NCBI RefSeq assembly: GCF_003026285.1
Contig: NZ_PYOD01000022.1
Coordinates: forward strand, 1-64,000
Source: Photobacterium profundum
Lineage (GTDB): Bacteria > Pseudomonadota > Gammaproteobacteria > Enterobacterales > Vibrionaceae
DNA length: 64,000 nucleotides
Direction of reading: 5' to 3'
Part shown: positions 17,266 through 25,894 of the stretch, in pieces
Numbering within the stretch: the first letter of the stretch is position 1
Layout: each line of letters starts with the position of its first letter
Program-made: the position numbers and the translations under genes
Notes under the pieces: model-generated
What the model was told of the DNA's origin: nothing
Databases searched by the model: none
What the model saw: the letters and a program-made list of their open reading frames with translations, nothing else

Positions 17266-18696
17266 ATGAGCCAAGAGAAAATTAAAATAAAGGATGTCAC
17301 ACCTCAACAATTTAACCCCAAAACACATAAAGGCACATCAGATCGTTTTAATCCAAGCAACCAAATTTATGTTCGTGCCGTAAAAGGGGTTTATCAGCAA
17401 CTTCGCCAGCGGATGGGGTGGCTATTAATGGTGCTCTTTATGGGCGTACCTTGGATTCCTTATGGTGACCGACAAGCAATATTGTTAGATATCGGTCAGC
17501 AGCAATTTAATTTCTTTGGTACAACATTATGGCCACAAGATCTCACCATTCTGGCATCGTTTTTCATGATTGCCGCGTTCGCACTCTTTTTTGTTACCAC
17601 CTTTTTAGGGCGTGTTTGGTGTGGGTATTTCTGTCCACAAACAGTCTGGACCTTTATCTATATCTGGTTCGAAGAAAAACTAGAAGGCTCGGCCAATAAA
17701 CGTCGTAAGCAAGATTCACTCAAGCTAACCAAAAAACTACTGGGTAGAAAAATCCTCAAGCATATCGCATGGTGGGCGGTGGCACTCGCAACAGGGCTTA
17801 CTTTTGTCGGTTACTTTGTCCCCGTTAAAGATTTAGTGATCGATTTTTTCACGTTTAATGTCAGCTTCTGGGCCGGTTTTTGGGTACTGTTCTTTGCAGT
17901 ATGTACCTACGCCAACGCTGGCTGGATGCGATCGATTGTGTGTATTCACATGTGTCCTTATGCACGATTCCAGTCCGCTATGTTTGATAAAGACACCTAT
18001 ATTGTCGGTTACAACGAGGAACGAGGCGAAGCCCGTGGCCCTCGTTCACGCAAGAAAGATCCAAAAGCACTAGGCTTAGGCGATTGTATTGACTGCGATT
18101 TATGCGTTCAGGTTTGCCCAACGGGCATCGATATTCGAGATGGATTGCAATATGAGTGCATAAACTGTGGTGCTTGTGTCGATGCATGTGACACAACCAT
18201 GGATCGTATGGGCTATGAAAAAGGGCTGATCAGCTATACCACTGAACACAAGCTAGAAGGCCATAAAACCCATGTAATGCGCCCTAAGTTAATCGGTTAT
18301 GGCGCAGTCATGTTGGTAATGGGGGGATTATTTTTCTACTTGATTGCCTCGGTTCAACCTATGGGGCTGGATGTACTTCGTGATAGGAGTCAGCTATTTA
18401 GAATCAATAATGAAGGGCTGGTTGAAAACACCTATACCTTAAAAATTCTGAATAAAACCCAGCAAGACACCACCTATTCACTATCCGTCGAAGGGCTAGA
18501 AGACATTGAATGGTATGGCAATCAAACAGTAAAAGTGTCTGCAGGTGAAATCTATACCTTACCAATCAGCTTAGGCGTTGACCCTTATGTTATGAAAGCG
18601 CCAATTGCCGATATCACCTTTATTTTACATAAAGGTACAGGCGAGAATGAAACGACATTGCACACTGAAAGTCGTTTTATTGGTGAACTACGCTAG
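17266..18696 (+). CDS. ccoG: Cytochrome cbb3 oxidase accessory protein CcoG (FixG/RdxA)
   Basis: CcoG is a membrane iron-sulfur protein that reduces copper for assembly of the cbb3 oxidase CuB centre. The 476-residue protein has about five membrane helices in the first 220 residues, with the conserved GRVWCGYFCPQTVW motif near residue 120. Two clustered ferredoxin motifs follow, CIDCDLCVQVCPTGIDI and CINCGACVDACD (about residues 270-310). Another membrane helix and a C-terminal immunoglobulin-like domain end the protein. The cbb3 structural genes (ccoNOPQ) are not next to it here. Confidence 0.95.
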   Translation: MSQEKIKIKDVTPQQFNPKTHKGTSDRFNPSNQIYVRAVKGVYQQLRQRMGWLLMVLFMGVPWIPYGDRQAILLDIGQQQFNFFGTTLWPQDLTILASFFMIAAFALFFVTTFLGRVWCGYFCPQTVWTFIYIWFEEKLEGSANKRRKQDSLKLTKKLLGRKILKHIAWWAVALATGLTFVGYFVPVKDLVIDFFTFNVSFWAGFWVLFFAVCTYANAGWMRSIVCIHMCPYARFQSAMFDKDTYIVGYNEERGEARGPRSRKKDPKALGLGDCIDCDLCVQVCPTGIDIRDGLQYECINCGACVDACDTTMDRMGYEKGLISYTTEHKLEGHKTHVMRPKLIGYGAVMLVMGGLFFYLIASVQPMGLDVLRDRSQLFRINNEGLVENTYTLKILNKTQQDTTYSLSVEGLEDIEWYGNQTVKVSAGEIYTLPISLGVDPYVMKAPIADITFILHKGTGENETTLHTESRFIGELR

Positions 18697-18720
18697 TTAC
18701 ACTTAATCAGTAATATCAAT

Positions 18721-18750
18721 AAAAGGGCCAGAACAGGGCCCTTTTTTATT
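18721..18750 (+). terminator. Rho-independent terminator after ccoG
   Basis: AAAAGGGCC (18721-18729) and GGCCCTTTTTT (18737-18747) form a GC-rich stem with a seven-base loop and a U tract. Confidence 0.85.
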
Positions 18751-18797
18751 ATGATGGTATAAGATACATCACTAATTTGGTTCTGGATGTTGCCACA

Positions 18798-19784
18798 ATG
18801 ACTCAACAAAGCTTTAGTTTTTCAGATCTCACACCTGATTTATTACTCGATGCGCTCGACAGCGTGGGTGTGTATGCCGAATCAGGATTACTGGCGCTAA
18901 ACAGTTATGAGAATAGGGTTTATCAGTTTAAAGCTGATGATGGCGCCCGTTATGTGGCAAAGTTCTATCGTCCACAGCGTTGGACTAACGAGCAGATTCA
19001 AGAAGAACATGATTTTACACTCGAGTTAGCAGATCAAGAAATTCCAGTTGCGGCGCCTATCGCATTTTCGGGTGAGACTTTAACGCATTTTAAAGGTCAT
19101 CGTTTTACCTTATTTCCAAGTATGGGTGGTCGTCAGTATGAAGTTGATAATATTGATCAACTTGAGTGGGTGGGTCGCTATCTAGGGCGTATCCATAACA
19201 TAGGAAAAAGTAAAAACTTTGTTCATCGTTCCACAATGAGCCTTGATGAGTACCTTTATCAACCACGTAAAGTTTTAGAGAATGCTGATTTTATTCCTGA
19301 CTATCTCAAAAAAACTTTTTTCTCAGATCTCGATCTGCTCATTAAAGAGCTAGACCAACGTTGGCACTCTGATTGGCAATCGATTCGCTTACATGGCGAT
19401 TGTCACCCTGGTAATATTTTATGGCGCGATGGCCCTTTATTCGTCGATCTCGATGATGCGCGTAATGGTCCTGCAGTCCAAGATTTATGGATGCTATTAA
19501 ATGGCGATCGTAATGACCGACTCGCACAGCTTGATACCTTGTTAGAAGCTTACACTGAGTTTTCTGATTTCAATCCAAAAGAATTGCAACTTATTGAGCC
19601 TTTACGCGGTCTTAGAATGGTTCACTACATGGCTTGGCTGGCAAAACGCTGGCAAGATCCTGCATTTCCCCGTGCATTCCCATGGTTTGCTGATGCAAAA
19701 TACTGGGAAGGACAAGTGCTATCATTTAAAGAGCAACTCGCGACATTAAATGAACCACCATTGCAGCTAATGCCACAGTGGTAA
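18798..19784 (+). CDS. srkA: Stress response kinase A (YihE/RdoA)
   Basis: SrkA is a Ser/Thr protein kinase with an aminoglycoside-phosphotransferase fold that protects E. coli against stress-induced death. The protein has LNSYENRVYQF, the ATP-lysine segment RYVAKFYRPQRW, the catalytic loop HGDCHPGNILW, and the metal-binding motif VDLDDARNGPAVQDLW. I chose the ATG at 18798, which gives 328 residues, the E. coli length. The open frame to 18777 begins with TTG and adds seven non-conserved residues. dsbA follows 84 bases downstream, the same pairing as in E. coli. Confidence 0.95.
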   Translation: MTQQSFSFSDLTPDLLLDALDSVGVYAESGLLALNSYENRVYQFKADDGARYVAKFYRPQRWTNEQIQEEHDFTLELADQEIPVAAPIAFSGETLTHFKGHRFTLFPSMGGRQYEVDNIDQLEWVGRYLGRIHNIGKSKNFVHRSTMSLDEYLYQPRKVLENADFIPDYLKKTFFSDLDLLIKELDQRWHSDWQSIRLHGDCHPGNILWRDGPLFVDLDDARNGPAVQDLWMLLNGDRNDRLAQLDTLLEAYTEFSDFNPKELQLIEPLRGLRMVHYMAWLAKRWQDPAFPRAFPWFADAKYWEGQVLSFKEQLATLNEPPLQLMPQW

Positions 19785-19868
19785 TCATCTAGAAAATAAC
19801 ACAACATAAATAGAACAATGGAAAGTAGCTAAAAGCTATTTCTTAAAACTCAGGGAGTACACCGCAAC

Positions 19869-20471
19869 ATGATGAAGAAACTTTTGGCTCTAGCGAGCGT
19901 AGCACTATTATCTTTTTCCGTTCAAGCAGCCAAGTTTACTGAAGGTGATTACTACAAAGTACTTGAATTACCTAAATCAAGCAGCCCGATCGTTACAGAA
20001 TTTTTCTCTTTCTATTGCCCACACTGTAATAGCTTTGAGCCAATGATTCAGGAACTAAAAAAGCAACTGCCAGATAATGCTAAATTCCAGAAGAATCATG
20101 TTTCTTTCATGGGTGGCTCTATGGGTAAATCCATGAGTAAAGCTTTCGCGACATCTATCGTTCTCGGTATAGATAACAAGATGACACCTGTACTTTTCAA
20201 CCGCATTCATGGGATGAAAAAGCCGCCACGTAATGATGCAGAATTACGTCAAATCTTCGTTGATGAAGGTGTTAAAGCAGAAGATTTCGATGGTGCCTAC
20301 AATAGCTTTGCCGTTAATTCGATGGTTAATCGTTTTGATAAAGGCTTCCAAGATAGTGGTCTAACAGGTGTTCCAGCCGTTATCGTTAACAATAAATACC
20401 TAGTACAAACAGGTAAAATACAATCTTCTGATGAGTACTTCGAGTTAGTGAATTTCTTACTTAAAAAGTAA
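19869..20471 (+). CDS. dsbA: Thiol:disulfide interchange protein DsbA
   Basis: DsbA is the periplasmic oxidant that introduces disulfide bonds into exported proteins. The first 20 residues are a classic signal peptide (KKLLALASVALLSFSVQAA). The thioredoxin-like fold carries the active site FYCPHCNSF (CPHC, typical of DsbA) near residue 50 and the cis-proline loop TGVPAVIV near residue 175. At 200 residues it is the usual size. A GGGAG site precedes two adjacent ATGs (19869 and 19872), either of which could be used. Confidence 0.97.
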   Translation: MMKKLLALASVALLSFSVQAAKFTEGDYYKVLELPKSSSPIVTEFFSFYCPHCNSFEPMIQELKKQLPDNAKFQKNHVSFMGGSMGKSMSKAFATSIVLGIDNKMTPVLFNRIHGMKKPPRNDAELRQIFVDEGVKAEDFDGAYNSFAVNSMVNRFDKGFQDSGLTGVPAVIVNNKYLVQTGKIQSSDEYFELVNFLLKK

Positions 20472-20498
20472 CATTCAAGCAAATACACAGCAGTACAA

Positions 20499-20525
20499 AA
20501 AGGGGCTTATATGCCCCTTCTTTTT
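20499..20525 (+). terminator. Rho-independent terminator after dsbA
   Basis: AAGGGGC (20500-20506) pairs with GCCCCTT (20513-20519), followed by CTTTTTAT. Confidence 0.8.
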
Positions 20526-20549
20526 ATCTCACATTAGGTACTACTTTTT

Positions 20550-21005
20550 ATGGATAAGATCCTCATCAGCGGCTGTTTATATGGCTTGCCAGTACGTTAT
20601 GATGGAAAAGATAACCTGCTGACCGATAGCTTATTACAGCAGTGGCAACAACAAGATCGGTTAATCGTATTATGTCCAGAAGTCTCTGGCGGGTTACCCA
20701 CACCTCGGCCACCAGCAGAAATTCAAGCCGACGGAATCATCAGAACCAAGAACAATATCGATGTTACTGACGCCTTTTTACAAGGCGCACATCAAGCCGT
20801 TAGACTGTGCCAGCAACATAATATCAAGTTCGCGATCTTGAAAGAAAATAGCCCCTCATGTGGCAGTCATTTTATTTACAATGGACAATTCAATGGTACA
20901 AAGATTACCGGGCAAGGTTTAACCACAGCAGCACTAACAAAAATGGGCGTTCAAGTATTCAGTGAAAACCAAGTTAGTATCTTAGACGCTATCCTTGATT
21001 CATAA
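20550..21005 (+). CDS. DUF523 family protein
   Basis: The 151-residue protein shows the DUF523 pattern with three conserved cysteine segments: ISGCLYGLPVRYDG near the start, LCPEVSGGLPTPRPPAEI in the middle, and LKENSPSCGSHFIY later. The clustered cysteines suggest a metal or iron-sulfur site, and the homologous domain occurs fused to DUF1722 (YbgA). The function is not established. It is cytoplasmic, with no signal sequence, and monocistronic. Confidence 0.85.
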   Translation: MDKILISGCLYGLPVRYDGKDNLLTDSLLQQWQQQDRLIVLCPEVSGGLPTPRPPAEIQADGIIRTKNNIDVTDAFLQGAHQAVRLCQQHNIKFAILKENSPSCGSHFIYNGQFNGTKITGQGLTTAALTKMGVQVFSENQVSILDAILDS

Positions 21006-21026
21006 GCCACACCCACTTCAGTTTGA

Positions 21027-22559
21027 TCAAACCACTTGAGCAGTTAAACGCTTTAATAGTCGATCCATCGAACGATAACCTAATGCCTCGGCAAGGTGTC
21101 CACGCTCTATCCTGTCTTTTCCCGCTAGATCGGCAATCGTTCGCGCCACTTTAATGATTCGGTGGTAAGCCCGAATAGATAAACCAAGTTGATGTAATGC
21201 GCTTTCTAGAAATTTTGCATCCTCTTTGACTAGCGCACAGTGAATATCTAGCTCACGAGTAGACAATAAGGCATTAACCTTGCCGCCACGGGCTAACATC
21301 ACCTTTCTTGCATGATGAACTCGCTGTTGGATAACGGCACTGGTCTCACCCCGATCGCCACCTTCAGCCAATGTACCACGTGGTAGGCCTGGGATTTCTA
21401 TCGACATATCGAATCGATCCAGTAACGGGCCAGATAAACGGCTAAGGTAGCGTAATATCGCTTGTGGGTTAGTTCGCGACTGATTACCTTCGTAATAACC
21501 CGTTGGGCTGGGATTTAAAGCACCAATCAATTGAAAACGAGCAGGAAAACAGGTTTTACTGGCTGCACGAGAGATCACAATCTCACCGGACTCTAGCGGC
21601 TCGCGCAGTGAATCTAAGACCTTTCGCCCAAACTCAGGCATTTCATCTAAGAACAGAATACCATTATGTGCCAAAGATATTTCACCCGGTTTAGGCACAG
21701 ATCCCCCCCCAACTAAAGCTGCCATCGAACTTGAATGATGCGGGGTTCTAAAAGGCCGTTTAAGCCAGTTACCTTCATGCAATGACTGCTGAGTCAATGA
21801 AGCAACAGATGCCGTTTCTAGGGCTTCTGCGTGCCCCATTTCAGGCAATAAATCACACAAGCGAGAAGCCAGCATGGTTTTCCCCGTACCTGGTGGGCCT
21901 AAAAACAATAAGTTGTGTCCTCCAGCCGCAGCAATCTCTAACGCACGCTTACCCTGCTGCTGACCGATAATATCTTGCATATCGCGATCATTTTCAGAGC
22001 GAACTTGGGCTATTTCAGCCTCGTTTCGATGATGTAACTGCAATTGTTGTTGGCCACATAAATGCCCACAGACAGCGAGTAAATCGCCAGCAGATCGATG
22101 TTTATCTTTTCCCACCAGTGCAACTTGATCGCCATTATCATCAGGAACAATTAAACATCGTCCCGCCTTCGTTGATGCCAACGCTGCTGGCAACGCCCCT
22201 TTAACCGGACGTAAATCGCCCGATAATGCGAGCTCACCAAGGAATTCATATTTGTGCAATTTATTCATCGGGATTTGTCCCGATGCAGCCAAAATACCCA
22301 GCGCAATTGGCAAATCAAATCGCCCCCCTTCTTTGGGTAAATCGGCCGGTGCTAAGTTGACTGTTAGACGCTTGGAAGGGAACTCAAAATTCGCATTTAC
22401 AATGGCACTGCGAACCCTATCTCGCGCTTCTTTGACCGTGGTTTCTGGCAACCCAACTAAATTGAAGGCTGGCATTCCGTTACTCAAATGCACTTCAACG
22501 GTAACCGCAGGCGCGTCAACACCTACACATGCTCGGCTGTGAACAATCGCAAGAGTCAT
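21027..22559 (-). CDS. comM: YifB/ComM family Mg-chelatase-like AAA+ ATPase
   Basis: ComM (YifB) is a hexameric helicase that promotes branch migration during natural transformation in Vibrio and Haemophilus. The protein has an N-terminal Lon-protease-like domain (SNGMPAFNLVGLP, then VKEARDRVRSA), a Walker A loop FLGPPGTGKTMLASRL near residue 220, a Walker B region ILFLDEMPEF, and the Mg-chelatase C-terminal domain. The 510-residue length is typical. With dprA at 5.2 kb it is the second transformation gene in the window. It is divergent from the ilv operon. Confidence 0.95.
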   Translation of the reverse strand: MTLAIVHSRACVGVDAPAVTVEVHLSNGMPAFNLVGLPETTVKEARDRVRSAIVNANFEFPSKRLTVNLAPADLPKEGGRFDLPIALGILAASGQIPMNKLHKYEFLGELALSGDLRPVKGALPAALASTKAGRCLIVPDDNGDQVALVGKDKHRSAGDLLAVCGHLCGQQQLQLHHRNEAEIAQVRSENDRDMQDIIGQQQGKRALEIAAAGGHNLLFLGPPGTGKTMLASRLCDLLPEMGHAEALETASVASLTQQSLHEGNWLKRPFRTPHHSSSMAALVGGGSVPKPGEISLAHNGILFLDEMPEFGRKVLDSLREPLESGEIVISRAASKTCFPARFQLIGALNPSPTGYYEGNQSRTNPQAILRYLSRLSGPLLDRFDMSIEIPGLPRGTLAEGGDRGETSAVIQQRVHHARKVMLARGGKVNALLSTRELDIHCALVKEDAKFLESALHQLGLSIRAYHRIIKVARTIADLAGKDRIERGHLAEALGYRSMDRLLKRLTAQVV

Positions 22560-22745
22560 TCTTAATCGTCCTGTTTAGATTACATACGGGTAAGTTAATG
22601 AAACGCTTCTATTTCGTTTCACAAAAAGCCTATTTATGCAGATTGTTTGCAAAGAAATCATAAGTTTTTTCTTGTCATGCGAGTCATGTCTGTGTTACCA
22701 CTTAGGTAGAGCGACAAATAATCAATAAAATCGGACAGACAATAA

Positions 22746-22823
22746 ATGCCATTTAACGCTAAAGCCCTACAACTCATTATTATCGTCATCGTGGTGATTA
22801 TGTCACCACGAGGGGAGTGCTAG
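22746..22823 (+). CDS. ilvL: ilvGMEDA operon leader peptide IlvL
   Basis: A 25-codon open frame starts at 22746 and encodes a peptide whose middle is LQLIIIVIVVI. That is nine Ile, Val or Leu codons in a run of eleven. Such a codon stretch lets ribosomes stall when branched-chain aminoacyl-tRNAs are scarce. It is followed directly by hairpins and an attenuator upstream of ilvG, which is the arrangement of the enteric ilv leader. The sequence is shorter than E. coli IlvL but has the same design, including the late proline (SPRGEC end). Confidence 0.9.
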   Translation: MPFNAKALQLIIIVIVVIMSPRGEC

Positions 22824-22890
22824 GCGTTAGGTAGCAAGAAACATAACAAACGCATAAGCCCCCGCACTGAAAGGTTCGGGGGCTTTTTTA
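22791..22890 (+). promoter_or_regulatory. ilv operon transcription attenuator
   Basis: A pause-type hairpin GTGGTGA-TTATG-TCACCAC lies at 22791-22809, over the end of the leader peptide. A terminator stem AAGCCCCCG (22856-22864) with CGGGGGCTT (22877-22885) is followed by a T run. A competing antiterminator is possible: AGTGC (22816-22820) can pair with GCACT (22864-22868) and GCGTT (22824-22828) with AACGC (22849-22853), which would block the terminator stem. The pairing scheme is my inference from the sequence. Confidence 0.85.
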
Positions 22891-22946
22891 AATATTCAAA
22901 ATCAGCAATAAAAAGCAATGCGGAAGCACGTTTTTAAGGAGCAGCA

Positions 22947-24593
22947 ATGACAGGGGCAGAGTTAGTTGTACACGCGCTGCAGCAACAAGGGATAACCACG
23001 ATATTTGGTTATCCTGGTGGCGCAATTATGCCAATCTATGACGCACTCTATGATGGTGGCGTCGAACATATTCTTTGCCGTCATGAGCAAGGTGCTGCAA
23101 TGGCTGCGATTGGTATGGCTAGAGCCACTCAAGATGTTGCTGTATGCATGGCGACATCCGGTCCAGGAGCCACTAATCTGGTAACAGGATTAGCCGATGC
23201 TTTTCTTGATTCTGTGCCTATGGTCGCCATTACCGGACAGGTAGCCAGCTCGCATATTGGCACCGATGCCTTCCAAGAAATGGATGTGATTGGCATGTCA
23301 TTGTCTTGTACCAAACACAGCTATCTTGTTACCGACATCAATGATCTCGCCCCCACATTAGCTGAAGCATTTATTGTTGCCAAAGCTGGTCGACCTGGCC
23401 CAGTTATTGTTGATATTGCTAAAGATGTACAACTCGCCCAAGCACCTGTTGAACGACTACCTTTTATTGAAGAGCCAGCTATTCCAGTTGCAACGTCAGA
23501 ATCAATCGCTGAAGCTCAGCGTCTTCTAGCCGCCAGCCAACGCCCTGTATTGTATGTTGGTGGTGGTGTTCAACTAGCGAAAGCAACCGACACCGTACGT
23601 ACTTTTTTAAAACTAAACCCAATGCCAGCGGTAAGTACACTGAAAGGGCTGGGCACAGTCGAGCGTCACGACCCCCATTATTTAGGCATGCTGGGTATGC
23701 ATGGCACTAAGGCGGCGAACTTAGTCGTTCAAGAATCTGATTTATTGATTGTAGTGGGGGCCCGCTTTGATGATCGCGTAACTGGCAAGCTTGATACCTT
23801 TGCACCGCATGCAAAAGTCATTCACCTTGATATTGATGCCTCTGAATTTAATAAATTACGTATCGCAAACGCGCCACTACGCGGTGATATCAATGTGATC
23901 TTACCGCAATTAGAACTGTCACAAGACATCTCAGCCTGGGTACAGCACAGTGAAACATTACGTTCTGATTTCAAATGGCGTTATAACCACCCTGGCGATC
24001 TGATTTATGCACCACTATTGATGAAGCAGTTATCCGATATGATGCCCGACAGCTCGGTAATTTCGACAGATGTCGGCCAACATCAGATGTGGGCAGCACA
24101 ACATATTCAACCTCGTGAACCACAAAATTACATCACGTCTGCCGGCCTAGGTACGATGGGCTTTGGCTTACCCGCAGCTATGGGCGCGAAAGTCGCCAGG
24201 CCAAACGATGAATCTATCCTAATATCGGGGGATGGTTCATTCATGATGAATGTTCAAGAGCTTGGCACGTTAAAGCGTAAGCAAATTCCCGTAAAAATGG
24301 TGCTGATCAATAACCAACGCCTTGGCATGGTAAGACAATGGCAATCACTGTTTTTTGATGGCCGACACAGTGAAACGATCTTAGATGACAACCCTGACTT
24401 TGTCGTATTAGCCAGTGCATTTGGTATTCCAGGCAAAACAATTACCAAGAAAGAAGAAGTAGAGCCAGCGCTAAAAGAAATGCTAGCAAGTAAAACCGCT
24501 TATTTGCTGCATGTACTTATCTCTGAAGAAGAAAATGTATGGCCATTAGTGCCACCCGGTGCTGCGAACCAAGATATGCTGGAGAATACCTAA
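22947..24593 (+). CDS. ilvG: Acetolactate synthase II large subunit
   Basis: IlvG is the ThDP-dependent catalytic subunit that condenses two pyruvates (or pyruvate and 2-oxobutyrate) in isoleucine and valine synthesis. It is full length (548 residues) with no frameshift, unlike the broken ilvG of E. coli K-12. Motifs are GYPGGAIMPIYDAL, the catalytic glutamate in CRHEQGAAMAA, TSGPGATNLVTGLADA, and the ThDP-binding GDGSFMMNVQEL (near residue 430). AGGAGCAGCA precedes the ATG. ilvM overlaps its stop by one base. Confidence 0.97.
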   Translation: MTGAELVVHALQQQGITTIFGYPGGAIMPIYDALYDGGVEHILCRHEQGAAMAAIGMARATQDVAVCMATSGPGATNLVTGLADAFLDSVPMVAITGQVASSHIGTDAFQEMDVIGMSLSCTKHSYLVTDINDLAPTLAEAFIVAKAGRPGPVIVDIAKDVQLAQAPVERLPFIEEPAIPVATSESIAEAQRLLAASQRPVLYVGGGVQLAKATDTVRTFLKLNPMPAVSTLKGLGTVERHDPHYLGMLGMHGTKAANLVVQESDLLIVVGARFDDRVTGKLDTFAPHAKVIHLDIDASEFNKLRIANAPLRGDINVILPQLELSQDISAWVQHSETLRSDFKWRYNHPGDLIYAPLLMKQLSDMMPDSSVISTDVGQHQMWAAQHIQPREPQNYITSAGLGTMGFGLPAAMGAKVARPNDESILISGDGSFMMNVQELGTLKRKQIPVKMVLINNQRLGMVRQWQSLFFDGRHSETILDDNPDFVVLASAFGIPGKTITKKEEVEPALKEMLASKTAYLLHVLISEEENVWPLVPPGAANQDMLENT

Positions 24594-24841
24594 TGGAAAG
24601 ATACCTACTCGATATCAAAGCGGATGATAAACCAGTATTACTAGAGCGGGTTTTGCGCGTTATTCGCCACCGTGGTTTTATAATTAAACAAGTTAATGCA
24701 ACACAGAATCACGAGAGTAAAATAGCAAGTGTAGAAATTATCGTCGACAGTGACCGTCCGATTACAACGCTGATCAATCAAATAGAAAAGCTTTGGGATA
24801 TACGCACCGTCAAAACCACATTATTAGAAAACCGAGATTAG
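24593..24841 (+). CDS. ilvM: Acetolactate synthase II small (regulatory) subunit
   Basis: The 82-residue ACT-domain subunit stabilises IlvG. The start ATG overlaps the ilvG stop (TAATG), so the two are translationally coupled. An upstream in-frame ATG at 24539 lies inside ilvG and is not used. Typical features are YLLDIKADDKPVLLERVLRV, RHRGFIIKQVNAT and ITTLINQIEKLWDI. In E. coli, AHAS II is insensitive to valine, and the small size of IlvM fits that isozyme. Confidence 0.93.
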   Translation: MERYLLDIKADDKPVLLERVLRVIRHRGFIIKQVNATQNHESKIASVEIIVDSDRPITTLINQIEKLWDIRTVKTTLLENRD

Positions 24842-24862
24842 TACAGAAGGAAGGTACACGAG

Positions 24863-25801
24863 ATGGCAAACACAGCAGATTACATTTGGTTTAATGGTGA
24901 AATGGTTCCTTGGGCTGAGGCAAATGTTCACGTCTTAACTCATGCTATGCACTATGGTACGTCGGTTTTTGAAGGTATTCGCTGCTATAACACCCCTAAT
25001 GGTCCCATTGTTTTCCGTCATAAAGAACACATGGATCGTTTAAAAAATTCAGCAAAGATTTACCGCTTCCCAATTCCATACTCATCTGAAGAATTAATGG
25101 AAATTTGTCGCGAGACGATTCGCGTCAACGAACTAAAATCTGCTTATATTCGTCCATTAGGCTATGTCGGTAATGTCGGTCTAGGCGTTTGCCCGCCGGT
25201 TGATACTGAAATGGATCTTATTGTTGCGGCTTTTCCTTGGGGTTCTTACCTTGGCGAGGAAGCATTAGAAAGTGGTGTCGACGCCATGATTTCAAGCTGG
25301 AATCGCGCAGCGCCTAATACCATTCCAACCGCCGCAAAAGCGGGCGGTAACTACCTTTCATCATTATTAGTCGGTAGTGAAGCGCGACGCCACGGTTATG
25401 CAGAAGGCATCGCACTGAGTGTTGATGGTTACCTGTCTGAAGGTGCTGGTGAGAATATTTTTGTGGTTCGTAATGGCATCCTATCTACCCCACCAGCAAC
25501 AAGCGCAATCTTACCTGGCATCACGCGTGATTCAATCATGGTACTAGCCAAAGAGATGGGCTACGAAGTGCGTGAAGAGAATATCGCGCGTGAAGCACTC
25601 TACCTCGCAGATGAAGTCTTCATGACGGGTACTGCAGCAGAGATTGTGCCAGTTCGTAGTGTTGACCAAATCTCGGTAGGTGAAGGTAAACGCGGCCCTA
25701 TTACACAACAAATTCAAACCGCTTACTTTGGTCTCTTTAATGGGACGACAGAAGATAAATGGGGTTGGTTAGATTACGTTTACCCTAAATCTGACAAGTA
25801 A
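24863..25801 (+). CDS. ilvE: Branched-chain amino acid aminotransferase
   Basis: IlvE is a PLP class IV (fold-type IV) transaminase that makes valine, leucine and isoleucine from their 2-oxo acids. The N terminus, IWFNGEMVPWAEANVHVL, and HYGTSVFEGIRCY match the family. The PLP-lysine region is TAAKAGGNYLSSLLVGSEA (near residue 160), followed by SEGAGENIFVV and LPGITRDSI. The EDKWGWLDYV end is typical of enteric IlvE. It has 312 residues and lies 21 bases after ilvM. Confidence 0.97.
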   Translation: MANTADYIWFNGEMVPWAEANVHVLTHAMHYGTSVFEGIRCYNTPNGPIVFRHKEHMDRLKNSAKIYRFPIPYSSEELMEICRETIRVNELKSAYIRPLGYVGNVGLGVCPPVDTEMDLIVAAFPWGSYLGEEALESGVDAMISSWNRAAPNTIPTAAKAGGNYLSSLLVGSEARRHGYAEGIALSVDGYLSEGAGENIFVVRNGILSTPPATSAILPGITRDSIMVLAKEMGYEVREENIAREALYLADEVFMTGTAAEIVPVRSVDQISVGEGKRGPITQQIQTAYFGLFNGTTEDKWGWLDYVYPKSDK

Positions 25802-25894
25802 ACACGCCAATTAAGTACATCATATTATTCGTTCATCTTGCCACACCAGTTAGAACGGCAAGATGAGCAACGCAATAAAAGGATTTTTACTGTT

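Noticed and set aside
22599..22621. TGAAACG...CGTTTCA inverted repeat as a possible fourth parS site
   Set aside because: The arms face each other with a 9-base loop and do not make the TGTTTCACGTGAAACA palindrome. It may be a hairpin or operator instead.
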